Origin: Chryseobacterium antibioticum
GTDB lineage: Bacteria; Bacteroidota; Bacteroidia; Flavobacteriales; Weeksellaceae
DNA length: 64,000 nucleotides
NCBI RefSeq assembly: GCF_012927325.1
Contig: NZ_JABBGI010000018.1
Location: 1 to 64,000, forward strand
Direction of reading: 5' to 3'
Positions 40,123 through 48,001 of this stretch are shown here, in pieces. The notes below the pieces were generated by a model. It had not been told where the DNA came from. It saw nothing but the letters and a program-made list of their open reading frames with translations, and searched no databases. Made by a program: the position numbers and the translations under genes. The number at the start of each line of letters is the position of its first letter. Positions within the stretch are counted from its first letter, which is position 1.

Positions 40123-40704
40123 TTAAATTTTATCCTTCGAAATCCATTTCCCCACACTTGGTGCCTGATAGTTCCTCATTTTTTCCAAAAGCTCATCAAC
40201 GCTGCCACTTATCAAAAGCATATCACGATTCACTTGCTTTAAAAATCCTTTATTAACCATAGTTTGAACTAATCTTATTAAATCATCATAAAATCCGTCA
40301 ATATTCAGAATCCCAATTGGTTTTTTATGAAGTCCCAGCTGTGCCCAGGTGATCATTTCAAAAAACTCTTCAAGGGTTCCGTAGCCGCCGGGAAGAACGA
40401 TTACGCCGTCGCAGAGATCATTCATCTTTGTTTTTCTCTCGTGCATCGTTTCTACGATGATAAGCTCGGTGAGATTTTTATGGGCAATTTCTTTGGATTG
40501 CAGGAAGTGGGGCAGCACGCCCGTGGCCTTTCCTCCTTCGCTTAAAGCTCCGTCTGCAACTGCTCCCATCAAACCAGCATCTGCACCGCCGTAAATCAAT
40601 TGTATGCGCTGTTGGGCTAATGTTTGTCCAAGTAGGAAAGCCTGCTCTTTAAAAATGTCATCTGTACCGAAACTGGAGCCGCAGAAAACTGTTATACTTT
40701 TCAT
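40123..40704 (-). CDS. LOG family protein (cytokinin riboside 5'-monophosphate phosphoribohydrolase type)
   Basis: The 193-residue protein has the LOG motif PGGYGTLEEFFEMITWAQLG and the N-terminal FCGSSFG. The ITVFCGSS...IYGGADAGLMGAVADGAL stretch forms the nucleotide-binding fold. LOG enzymes hydrolyse nucleoside 5'-monophosphates to base and ribose phosphate; bacterial members usually act on AMP-like substrates. It is followed by a small two-frame gene on the same strand. Confidence 0.93.
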   Translation of the reverse strand: MKSITVFCGSSFGTDDIFKEQAFLLGQTLAQQRIQLIYGGADAGLMGAVADGALSEGGKATGVLPHFLQSKEIAHKNLTELIIVETMHERKTKMNDLCDGVIVLPGGYGTLEEFFEMITWAQLGLHKKPIGILNIDGFYDDLIRLVQTMVNKGFLKQVNRDMLLISGSVDELLEKMRNYQAPSVGKWISKDKI

Positions 40705-40857
40705 GATTGTAAATCTTATTAAATAATTTTTTAACCATTGAGGCCAATGAAGTTATTAAGGAAAGTTAAGTAAAATATCAAAGATATTTTTAAGCCTAAT
40801 ATCTGTAAATTCTTAATGATCTTAACGACTTAAAAAATCTTAATGATTCAAATTAAA

Positions 40858-40887
40858 AATATCCAAAATCATACGACTTTGGATATT
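40858..40887 (-). terminator. Intrinsic terminator after pepD
   Basis: AATATCCAAA pairs with TTTGGATATT around a 10-nt loop; TTTTTAATTTG follows on the minus strand. Confidence 0.7.
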
Positions 40888-40908
40888 CAATATAACAATT
40901 TTATCTTC

Positions 40909-42351
40909 TTATTTTAAAGGAATATTCGCTAAAATATCTTTAGTGAAACTCCAGAACTTCTGAGCAGAAGGGATATTCGCTTTCTCATCCGGAGAGTGCG
41001 CTCCTCTAATCGTAGGTCCGAAACTTACCATTTCCATTTCCGGATAGTTCGCTCCGATGATTCCACATTCTAAACCTGCGTGACAAGCAACCACGTGAGG
41101 TTTTTCACCAAACTTTTCAGTGTAAATTTTCTCCATCAGCTGTACGATTTCAGAACCAGGTTTTGGTTTCCATCCTGGATAAGAACCACTGAATTCAACA
41201 TTCATTCCGGCTAATTCTGCCACAGATTTTAACTGTTCTGCCACAGAATACTTAGATGAATCTACTGATGATCTTGTCAGGTTTAAAATTTTAAGCTCTC
41301 CGTCTTTTAATTCTACTCTCGCAACATTATTAGAGGCTTCTACAAGATCTTTTACGTCCGGACTCATTCTGTAAACCCCATTGTGAAGAGATTTTAAAGT
41401 AAGAATAATCTTCTTTGAGTCTTCCTCGGAAATAGCTTGATCAGAGGTTGTAGAGTTTTCAATATTAATATGGAGACCCGGTTCAACGGTAGCAAATTCT
41501 TCTAAAATATCTTTTTTAAGAGCTGTAGCCGCTTCAATAAATTCCTGAGCATTTCTTACAGAAACCAACGCTGAACCTTCTCTTGGAATAGCATTTCTTA
41601 ATCCACCTCCGTCAACAGAGATCAGTTGGATATTCTGCTTGTCTAAACCGCTGTAAAGAAGTCTTCCTAAGATAATATTAGAGTTTCCGAAACCTTTGTG
41701 GATGTCCATTCCTGAATGTCCCCCCTGAAGTCCTTTCACTTCAATTTTTACCGTTTGTCCTTTCGCGGCTTCTGTTCCATAATTTTGAGTAATGGTCACA
41801 TCTACACCTCCTGCACAACCGATGTCGATCTCGTCATCTTCTTCCGTATCAAGGTTTAATAGGATTTCTCCTGTCAACTGTCCAGGCTTTAAACCTAAAG
41901 CACCCGTCATCCCTGTTTCTTCATCGATGGTGAAAAGCGCTTCAAGAGCAGGGTGCGGAATATCTGAACTTTCAAGGATAGACATGATGGTTGCTACTCC
42001 CAAACCGTTGTCGGCACCTAAAGTAGTTCCTTTTGCTTTTACCCAGTCTCCATCAACCTCCATTTTGATCCCTTCAGTTTCGAAATCAAAATGAGTATCG
42101 CTGTTTTTCTGGCATACCATATCCAGATGCGACTGAAGAACGATAGACTTACGGTTTTCCATACCTGCAGTAGCCGGTTTTCTGATGATCACATTTCCTA
42201 CTTCATCTACGGTGGTTTCCAACCCTAAATCTTCACCAAATCCTTTGATGAAAGCAATCACTCTTTCTTCTTTTTTAGACGGTCTTGGAACTGCATTTAA
42301 TTTGGAGAAATTCTTCCAGATAATCTGCGGTTCTATATTAGATAATTCCAT
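40909..42351 (-). CDS. pepD: Aminoacyl-histidine dipeptidase PepD (M20)
   Basis: The 480-residue zinc metallopeptidase hydrolyses Xaa-His dipeptides such as carnosine. Metal-site motifs in order: VLQSHLDMVCQKN (His, Asp), TLGADNGLGVATIMSIL (bridging Asp), FTIDEETGMTGALGL (general-base Glu), IDIGCAGGVDVTI, and GPTIRGAHSPDEKANI (His near the C-terminus). Length and domain order fit PepD. A -7 box lies 24 nt upstream. Confidence 0.95.
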   Translation of the reverse strand: MELSNIEPQIIWKNFSKLNAVPRPSKKEERVIAFIKGFGEDLGLETTVDEVGNVIIRKPATAGMENRKSIVLQSHLDMVCQKNSDTHFDFETEGIKMEVDGDWVKAKGTTLGADNGLGVATIMSILESSDIPHPALEALFTIDEETGMTGALGLKPGQLTGEILLNLDTEEDDEIDIGCAGGVDVTITQNYGTEAAKGQTVKIEVKGLQGGHSGMDIHKGFGNSNIILGRLLYSGLDKQNIQLISVDGGGLRNAIPREGSALVSVRNAQEFIEAATALKKDILEEFATVEPGLHINIENSTTSDQAISEEDSKKIILTLKSLHNGVYRMSPDVKDLVEASNNVARVELKDGELKILNLTRSSVDSSKYSVAEQLKSVAELAGMNVEFSGSYPGWKPKPGSEIVQLMEKIYTEKFGEKPHVVACHAGLECGIIGANYPEMEMVSFGPTIRGAHSPDEKANIPSAQKFWSFTKDILANIPLK

Positions 42352-42367
42352 GAACTTTTATTTTGAT

Positions 42368-42375
42368 CAAAATTA
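42368..42375 (-). promoter_or_regulatory. -7 box for pepD
   Basis: TAATTTTG on the minus strand fits TAnnTTTG, 16 nt before the ATG at 42351. Confidence 0.55.
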
Positions 42376-42381
42376 CAAAAT

Positions 42382-42415
42382 AAAAAATGCTTCCGTGAAT
42401 CCGGAAGCATTTTTT
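42382..42415 (-). terminator. Intrinsic terminator after the 163-aa lipoprotein
   Basis: A 14-bp perfect stem centred on ATGCTTCCG with a 6-nt loop ends in T6 on either strand; it lies 45 bp past the stop at 42461 and directly upstream of the pepD -7 box. Confidence 0.85.
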
Positions 42416-42460
42416 ATAGATCGTATGGAGACAAAAAGGTAAAATCATCCTTTTGTTTTT

Positions 42461-42952
42461 CTAGCATCCACATTCACCGTAAATAGGCAGTGTTTCTACA
42501 GTACCGTCCGGTTTTTCAATCGTCAGGGTACCTTCAAATAATAAAGCTTCTTCGTGTTTTATTTTTTTACCTTTTACAGAGATTTTGTAGTTGTCGCTTT
42601 CAATCTCTTTGCTCAGTTCTTCATCCACTTCCATATCGCTTGATGAAATCAGGTTCATGGCCTGTCTTTTACCGTCAAGTTTCATGTAGGCAGTTTTTCC
42701 GGCATCGTCAGCATAGATATATTTCTCTGCTTCAAATTCTGCTTTGTTTCTCGCAAAATAGCATGAACATTCTTTGATCTCTTTTGGAAACGGAATGATG
42801 TCTACCAGTACTTTTCCTGATGTTGCTCCTGTTTTTGCAGAATCTTTAACCAGGTTTAAAGAATCTGTAGGAGTAGAACTTTGAACGGTTTCTTTATCTT
42901 TTTTACAGGCGATCAAGAGAAACGCTGAAAAGAAAATGATTAGATATTTCAT
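42461..42952 (-). CDS. Lipoprotein of unknown function, 163 aa
   Basis: The lipobox is FLLIACKK (Cys16). After a Ser/Thr-rich linker (TVQSSTPTDSLNLVKDS) the domain shows CSCYFARNKAEFEAEKYIYADD and a C-terminal YGECGC, so four cysteines could form disulfides in the periplasm. I do not recognise a named family. It is 22 bp downstream of a LURP-one-like gene on the same strand. Confidence 0.78.
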   Translation of the reverse strand: MKYLIIFFSAFLLIACKKDKETVQSSTPTDSLNLVKDSAKTGATSGKVLVDIIPFPKEIKECSCYFARNKAEFEAEKYIYADDAGKTAYMKLDGKRQAMNLISSSDMEVDEELSKEIESDNYKISVKGKKIKHEEALLFEGTLTIEKPDGTVETLPIYGECGC

Positions 42953-42974
42953 TGTCTGCTGTTTTTTATTTTTT

Positions 42975-43580
42975 TTAGCCTCTTGCTCTTTCCAGAAGAA
43001 CCATCATTAATAATGATAAGATGACCAAACTTTCGTCTTCGTCATTAATATCGATCATTCTGTCAAGCTGGAATCTTCTTCCAAAGAAAGACGGCATTTT
43101 TTTAAGTTTAAAATATTCTTTTCCGTCGATACCTCTTACAGTATAAGCCGGGTTAAGAAAATATCCTGTGAACATCCCTATAATTGGAATCTCACTCACC
43201 ATTCCATCAAAGAACTTTGTCCATGCATTATCCTCTGCAACCGTGAATTTGGGCTGGTCGTTTGAATCCAGGATGTCATACGTAGATTTCCAGAGAGAAC
43301 GCATTCCTTTTCTTGCCAGTCTCCCGTAGTTTTTGTTGTCGGTAAGATCACTTAGAGAATAAGAAGAATTGAAATCGATCCATTGGTTGGCCTTGATTCT
43401 GAAAAGCTCCTTAGATTTGCTTTCGTCATTGAAAACAACGACATCTTCTTTCAGTTTAAACATTTTCTGACGTACATAGGCTACATAGCTTCCGTTTTTG
43501 TCAGTAATATTGAAGTCACTTGCCAGTGTTGAGATTTTGAATTTGAAATCTAGTGGATAGTTTAGATTTTTAAGTACCAT
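42975..43580 (-). CDS. LURP-one-related (tubby-like fold) protein
   Basis: The 201-residue protein reads like a LURP-one/YxjI-type beta-barrel: DFKFKISTLASDFNITDKNG, YVAYVRQKMFKLKEDVVVFND, KSTYDILDSNDQPKFTVAED and a hydrophobic central helix FDGMVSEIPIIGMFTGYFLNP. The C-terminus, ILSLLMMVLLERARG, may be membrane-associated. Function is unknown; similar folds occur in phospholipid scramblases. The assignment is by pattern only. Confidence 0.7.
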   Translation of the reverse strand: MVLKNLNYPLDFKFKISTLASDFNITDKNGSYVAYVRQKMFKLKEDVVVFNDESKSKELFRIKANQWIDFNSSYSLSDLTDNKNYGRLARKGMRSLWKSTYDILDSNDQPKFTVAEDNAWTKFFDGMVSEIPIIGMFTGYFLNPAYTVRGIDGKEYFKLKKMPSFFGRRFQLDRMIDINDEDESLVILSLLMMVLLERARG

Positions 43581-43608
43581 TTAGTTTATTTTTTTCATAT
43601 TAGAACCC

Positions 43609-43616
43609 CAAAGATA
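43609..43616 (-). promoter_or_regulatory. -7 box for the LURP-one-like gene
   Basis: TATCTTTG on the minus strand fits TAnnTTTG, 28 nt before the ATG at 43580. Confidence 0.5.
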
Positions 43617-43902
43617 GAGGTTTTTTTAGAATGATGAGGTAAAAATGGGAATCAAGAGCCAAGAATCAAGAGTCAAGATTTTTAGATGTCAGACATGAGT
43701 ATTGGTGGCTTCTAGTGCCTCAATCACCAGATATTTGTCCTTCATTCAATATTTCCGGATTCGCAGCCTCTCACTCCCAACCTATATTTCACTCTATAAC
43801 CTTCAAATTCGTACCACAGTATGCCGAAATTTATAACTCCCCAACGCTAAAACTCTCCGACTCTCCAACTCATAAACCCCTTCAACTCTCAACAATATTC
43901 CT
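43617..43902 (-). repeat. Composite degenerate intergenic repeat, copy B
   Basis: Blocks CAAGAGCCAAGAATCAAGAG, TTTAGATGTCAGACATGAG, CTAAAACTCTCCGACTCTCC and CCCCTTCAACTCTCAAC are the reverse complements of those in copy A (33373-33719), in the same relative order on this strand. The reading frame that extends recR upstream to 43715 runs through this DNA and is not coding. Confidence 0.65.
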
Positions 43903-43910
43903 TATTTTTG
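43903..43910 (+). promoter_or_regulatory. -7 box of recR, leaderless start
   Basis: TATTTTTG fits TAnnTTTG and ends 5 nt before the ATG at 43916. It matches, nearly base for base, the TATTTTTGTACCTATGG at 7798-7814. Confidence 0.6.
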
Positions 43911-43915
43911 TACTT

Positions 43916-44527
43916 ATGGATTATCCTAGTAAAGTTTTAGCAAAAGCCGTAGACGAAATTTCGGGACTGCCCGGGATCGGTAGAAAAACAGCTTTAAGAT
44001 TAGCATTACATCTGTTAAAACAACCCAGTTCCAGAGCGGTAAGTCTAGGGAACTCATTAATCAACCTTGTCAACGAAATAAAATACTGCAAAGAATGTCA
44101 TAACTTTTCAGATTTTGAGGTGTGTGAGATCTGCAGTAATGAAAAAAGAAACAGCGAGGTGATCTGCATCGTGGAAGACGTACGTGATGTGATTGCTATC
44201 GAGAATACAGGAAAGTTTACGGGTAAATATCTGATCTTAGGAGGAAAGATTTCACCAATGGAAGGCGTGGGACCGAACCAGCTGAATATTCCAAGTATTG
44301 AAAGAAAAGTGAATCAGGGTGGCGTAAAGGAATTTATTTTTGCATTGAGTGCTACGATGGAAGGAGATACAACGGCCTATTATATTTATAAAAAATTTAA
44401 AAACTTCAGTGTGAGTTTTTCAAGTATTGCCAGAGGAATTTCAGTAGGAGATGAGTTGGAATATGCAGATGAAGTATCTTTGGGCAGATCTATTATGAAC
44501 CGGTTACCATACAATGAAAAGGATTAA
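43916..44527 (+). CDS. recR: Recombination mediator protein RecR
   Basis: RecR works with RecF and RecO to load RecA on single-stranded gaps. The 203-residue product has the N-terminal helix-hairpin-helix GLPGIGRKTALRLALHLL, a four-cysteine zinc finger (Cys58, 61, 70, 73 in KYCKECHNFSDFEVCEICSN), and a Toprim domain with CIVEDVRDVIAIENTG and GKISPMEGVGPNQL. I chose ATG 43916, which gives the normal length; a longer frame runs into repetitive DNA. The glycosyltransferase gene starts 2 bp after its stop. Confidence 0.96.
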   Translation: MDYPSKVLAKAVDEISGLPGIGRKTALRLALHLLKQPSSRAVSLGNSLINLVNEIKYCKECHNFSDFEVCEICSNEKRNSEVICIVEDVRDVIAIENTGKFTGKYLILGGKISPMEGVGPNQLNIPSIERKVNQGGVKEFIFALSATMEGDTTAYYIYKKFKNFSVSFSSIARGISVGDELEYADEVSLGRSIMNRLPYNEKD

Positions 44528-44529
44528 AT

Positions 44530-45363
44530 ATGAAGCTGTCGGTAATTATTGTGAATTATAATGTGACCAAGCTGTTGAGAAACTGCCTTTTGTCTATCCG
44601 GAAATATACGGAAGGGGAGGATTATGAAGTGATTGTTATAGATAATGCATCTACGGATGCTTCCTGGGGCGATCTTATTCCGGAATTCCCTAAAGTACAT
44701 TTTATAGCCTCTGAGCATAATGACGGTTTTGCTATTGCCAACAATAAAGCTATCAAAACGACAACCGGAGAATACGTTCTTCTTCTAAATCCCGATACCG
44801 AACTGGAAGGGTTCTATATGAAGGATATTCTGGATTTTGCCGATTCCAAACCGGATTTCGGATGCCTGGGCGTAAGGATGCATGATGCTGAAGGCGTTTT
44901 TCTTCCGGAAAGTAAACGTTCTGTACCGGATATGTTCAATTCTTTTGAAAAATTATTTACGAATTTTAAAAGAAGCAATTCAAAATCTTACTACAGGAGT
45001 GATATTGATGAAAATGCTGTGGTAGAAGTAGAGGTTGTTACCGGAGCATTTTTATTGGTTAAAAAAGAAATTTATGAGAAGATCGGGGGCCTTGATGAAA
45101 CGTATTTTATGTATGGGGAAGATATTGATCTGTGCTATACACTGTTGAGAAACGGCTATAAAAATTATTATTACGGTGCTGCTTCCATTCTTCACCATAA
45201 AGGTGAAAGTACGATTAAAAATGAGGTATATCTCGATCGGTTTTATGGAGCCATGCAGATCTTTATCGATAAATATTACAGAGAATCTAAACCGGTGCAG
45301 TATTCATTTTTAAAAGCGGGATTGAAACTCCGCCATAAGATTGAGAAGATCAAACTAAAATAA
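44530..45363 (+). CDS. Glycosyltransferase family 2
   Basis: The 277-residue GT-A enzyme begins LSVIIVNYNVTKLLRNCLLSI and has EVIVIDNASTDASWGDL, FGFAIANNKAIK-like NDGFAIANNKAI and LLLNPDTELEG (DxD-like metal site NPDTE). It ends with YFMYGEDIDLCYTLLRNGYKNYY, the family ED..L acceptor motif. It resembles rhamnosyltransferase-type enzymes. The sugar and acceptor are unknown. Co-transcription with recR is implied by the 2-bp gap. Confidence 0.92.
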   Translation: MKLSVIIVNYNVTKLLRNCLLSIRKYTEGEDYEVIVIDNASTDASWGDLIPEFPKVHFIASEHNDGFAIANNKAIKTTTGEYVLLLNPDTELEGFYMKDILDFADSKPDFGCLGVRMHDAEGVFLPESKRSVPDMFNSFEKLFTNFKRSNSKSYYRSDIDENAVVEVEVVTGAFLLVKKEIYEKIGGLDETYFMYGEDIDLCYTLLRNGYKNYYYGAASILHHKGESTIKNEVYLDRFYGAMQIFIDKYYRESKPVQYSFLKAGLKLRHKIEKIKLK

Positions 45364-45391
45364 AAAAGCAGTTCAATTTGAACTGCTTTTG
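45364..45391. terminator. Bidirectional terminator between glycosyltransferase and secG
   Basis: AAAAGCAGTTCAA and its complement form an 11-13 bp stem; T-tracts flank both sides between two convergent genes. Confidence 0.8.
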
Positions 45392-45414
45392 TTTTATATA
45401 AGATAGGTCTGTTA

Positions 45415-45771
45415 TTATTTAGCCGGAGCTGCAGGTACCTGAGCCGGAGCCGTTGTAGTAGCTGCTGGAGCAGATTGCTTAGTAGGAGCCGGAGCTTCTT
45501 TCTTTACTGGCTGCTGTGCCGGAGCTGTTGTTGTAGGCTTACCAGTGATGACAACGCTTATAAGAATAAGAACGATGATTACTGCGCCTAGAGTCCATGT
45601 TGCTTTTTCCATGAAATCATTGGTTCTCTGTACCCCAAACTGTGCAGGTGATGCACCTCCGAAAGTACTGGAAAGGCCTCCTCCTTTAGGATTTTGAGCC
45701 ATAACGATGATTACCAATAAGATGCTGGCGATCATAACAAGAACCATCAATAGTATAAATATAGTATCCAT
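45415..45771 (-). CDS. secG: Preprotein translocase subunit SecG
   Basis: The first about 75 residues are a typical SecG with two membrane segments (FILLMVLVMIASILLVIIVMAQN and ATWTLGAVIIVLILISVVI) joined by PKGGGLSSTFGGASPAQFGVQRT. A C-terminal tail of about 40 residues is almost only Ala, Pro, Thr and Lys (APAPTKQSAPAATTT), as in other flavobacterial SecG proteins. It is part of the SecYEG channel. A -7 box lies 26 nt upstream. Confidence 0.93.
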   Translation of the reverse strand: MDTIFILLMVLVMIASILLVIIVMAQNPKGGGLSSTFGGASPAQFGVQRTNDFMEKATWTLGAVIIVLILISVVITGKPTTTAPAQQPVKKEAPAPTKQSAPAATTTAPAQVPAAPAK

Positions 45772-45796
45772 TAATTTTGATATCTTTTTGAATGGG

Positions 45797-45804
45797 CAAA
45801 TTTA
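45797..45804 (-). promoter_or_regulatory. -7 box for secG
   Basis: TAAATTTG on the minus strand fits TAnnTTTG. Confidence 0.5.
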
Positions 45805-45856
45805 ATCTTTTTTTACCGAATGACAAAGAAGATCATGGTAAATGTTATTAAAAATA

Positions 45857-45883
45857 AAAACGGCAGCAAGTGCTACCGTTTTT
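45857..45883 (-). terminator. Intrinsic terminator after the M16 pair
   Basis: ACGGTAGCA pairs with TGCTGCCGT (one G-U) around a 2-nt tip and is followed by TTTTTATTT on the minus strand, about 20 bp past the stop at 45903. Confidence 0.8.
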
Positions 45884-45902
45884 TCTGTAAAAAACAGTAT
45901 TC

Positions 45903-47948
45903 TTATTTAAAATCAGAATCTTTAACCTGATTCACGTCGTATGATTTTACATTCATCGTCATGTCCATCCCCATTTGATTGATTGAGATGGTAAATGGCA
46001 TTTTCACCCCATTGACATCTTTATAATTAGAGAACGTTGTAGGCACTGTGATTTCTTGTCCCTGTGCTTTTACCGTTTTCGTTTCTCCTGTTTTTAATCC
46101 TGTGCTTACGCTGTAATAATAGGTAGTGTCTTTCCCTTTAATGACGTAAGAATCCTCACCACCGATTTTTTCAATTCCGGCCACTTTATAATCCTGAGAT
46201 TTTGCAAAACCAAGTTCTTCAAAAAGTTCAGTATTTTTAAGTTTTTCAGCGATCTGCTCTGGTTTCATCTCAACTTTCTGACCCATTTGCTCAGAATATC
46301 CTTGTTTACCGTCAAAAATCTGTTTCTGAACCACCTGTCCCATTGCCGTTACTGTTGTAGCCTCTTTACCACCTTGAGCCTTAGCGATTTTAAAATCAAT
46401 ATTCTGACCCTGCATAGACATAGAAGCATTCATGACAAAAGATGAAATTTTAGCAACATTCGCTTTTCCTCCGATGGCATTGATGTATTTATCAGCAATA
46501 GATGCTACATTCACGGCAGCATCTACTTTTTGTGCAGTTGGTTTGGCTACCGGATTGGCTTCCTTATCGAAATATTTTACAGGGTATCCTAATTTTTCCA
46601 GTCCTTCAGAAATATCAGCCGCTTTACCAGCGATGAAAATTCTGCTTTTGTTGGGTAAAATGTTGGCTTTTGCAGCATTGGAAATATCTGCAGCAGTTAC
46701 TTTATCAATTGATTTTAAGTAATTGGTATAGAAATCAGAAGGTAAATCCTGAACCTTTTGGTTTAAAGCAAATTTTGCAATCGTTTCAGGCTTCTCTAAA
46801 GACATGATGAAAGAACCTTTCAGCTTAGCTTTAGCATTTTCCAGTTCTTCAGGTTTTACGGTAGTAATAGCATTAAGTTCATTCATAAATTCCTTAACCG
46901 CTTTATCCGTAACCTCATTTCTCACACTTGCACTAGCGGAGAAATCAGAAGAATATTTATCAGCGCTCATGTCGGAGTAAGCTCCGTAAGTGAATCCGTT
47001 TTTCTCACGAAGATTCATGAAAAGTCTCGCTTCACCTCCACCACCTAAGATGTAGTTGGCCATGGTAGCTGCGAAGTAGTTCGGATCTTTCATTTTAAGA
47101 TTGTTCAGGTTGTTCACTGAAACCACAGACTGTACAGCAGAAGGTACATCTACAATGTTAATCTCTGTTGTAGCAACATTAGCAGAAGGTTCTAGAGGAA
47201 CAATCGGTGTATTGGCCTTTTTCCATCCGCTGAAAGCTTTTTCAACCAATGATTTTACCTGATCGAATTTCACATCTCCCACAATCACTAAATAAGCATT
47301 GTCCGGAGCGTAATATTTTTTATAAACGTTTTGTACGTCAGCTAACTGGATCTTGTTGATAGATTCTACCGTCTCGAATTCTCCTCTTGATGTATTTTTA
47401 CCATACATTAAGGCATTGGAAACCTTTGAAGCAATGGAAGAAGCATTTTTCTCATCAGCCTTTAACCCTTCCAATGCTCTTTCCTTTGAACTTTGGATTT
47501 CTTCCGCAGAGAACTTTGGATTAATGATCGCGTCTGCCATTAAACCCAGTACTTCAGGGAAATATTTTGAAAGAGAGTTCGCGAAAGCACCATTGGAAGA
47601 AAAACTTAGGTTAGCGCCCAGATAATCTACTTTTTTGTTGAAATCCTCTTTACTTACATTCGTTGTTCCGTTTTCGAACTGTTCAGCCATGATAGAGCTT
47701 ACTCCCACTACACTTCCTTCGTTGAACGGAGGTCTGTCCATAGAAAGAGTAGTGTTTACTCTTGGTAATTTATTGTTTTCCACAACCATTACCGTAAGAC
47801 CGTTGCTCAGTTGGAAAGTTTTTGGTTTGGCAATGTTGATCGCAGGAGTAGGTCCCGGTTTCGGCATTGCGTTAAGATCAATTTTTTGTGCTGAAATCGT
47901 TCCTGCGAAAAAAAACGCTGCAGCTATATATATTAATTGCTTTTTCAT
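45903..47948 (-). CDS. M16 family peptidase-like subunit with C-terminal LolA-like domain
   Basis: The 681-residue exported protein (signal peptide to TISAQ; ATG 47948 chosen for it) carries two M16 half-domains. The zinc motif HxxEH is replaced by IMAEQFENG, so this is the non-catalytic partner; it keeps the conserved Arg/Tyr segment RLFMNLREKNGFTYGAYS that M16 A-type subunits supply to the active site. From about residue 490 to the end there is an extra beta-rich domain (YINAIGGKANVAKISSFVMN, KQGYSEQMGQKVEMKPEQIA, KDVNGVKMPFTISINQMGM) resembling LolA/LppX folds. It lies 53 bp after the HFFEH-bearing subunit. Confidence 0.87.
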   Translation of the reverse strand: MKKQLIYIAAAFFFAGTISAQKIDLNAMPKPGPTPAINIAKPKTFQLSNGLTVMVVENNKLPRVNTTLSMDRPPFNEGSVVGVSSIMAEQFENGTTNVSKEDFNKKVDYLGANLSFSSNGAFANSLSKYFPEVLGLMADAIINPKFSAEEIQSSKERALEGLKADEKNASSIASKVSNALMYGKNTSRGEFETVESINKIQLADVQNVYKKYYAPDNAYLVIVGDVKFDQVKSLVEKAFSGWKKANTPIVPLEPSANVATTEINIVDVPSAVQSVVSVNNLNNLKMKDPNYFAATMANYILGGGGEARLFMNLREKNGFTYGAYSDMSADKYSSDFSASASVRNEVTDKAVKEFMNELNAITTVKPEELENAKAKLKGSFIMSLEKPETIAKFALNQKVQDLPSDFYTNYLKSIDKVTAADISNAAKANILPNKSRIFIAGKAADISEGLEKLGYPVKYFDKEANPVAKPTAQKVDAAVNVASIADKYINAIGGKANVAKISSFVMNASMSMQGQNIDFKIAKAQGGKEATTVTAMGQVVQKQIFDGKQGYSEQMGQKVEMKPEQIAEKLKNTELFEELGFAKSQDYKVAGIEKIGGEDSYVIKGKDTTYYYSVSTGLKTGETKTVKAQGQEITVPTTFSNYKDVNGVKMPFTISINQMGMDMTMNVKSYDVNQVKDSDFK

Positions 47949-48001
47949 TTGTAAAAATTTAATTTTAATAATCATTTTTTAAACCTGAAAGTTTTAAATG
48001 A

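Noticed and set aside
43715..43915. N-terminal extension of RecR by 67 residues
   Set aside because: The extension translates repeat DNA, starts upstream of the promoter and makes RecR far longer than normal.
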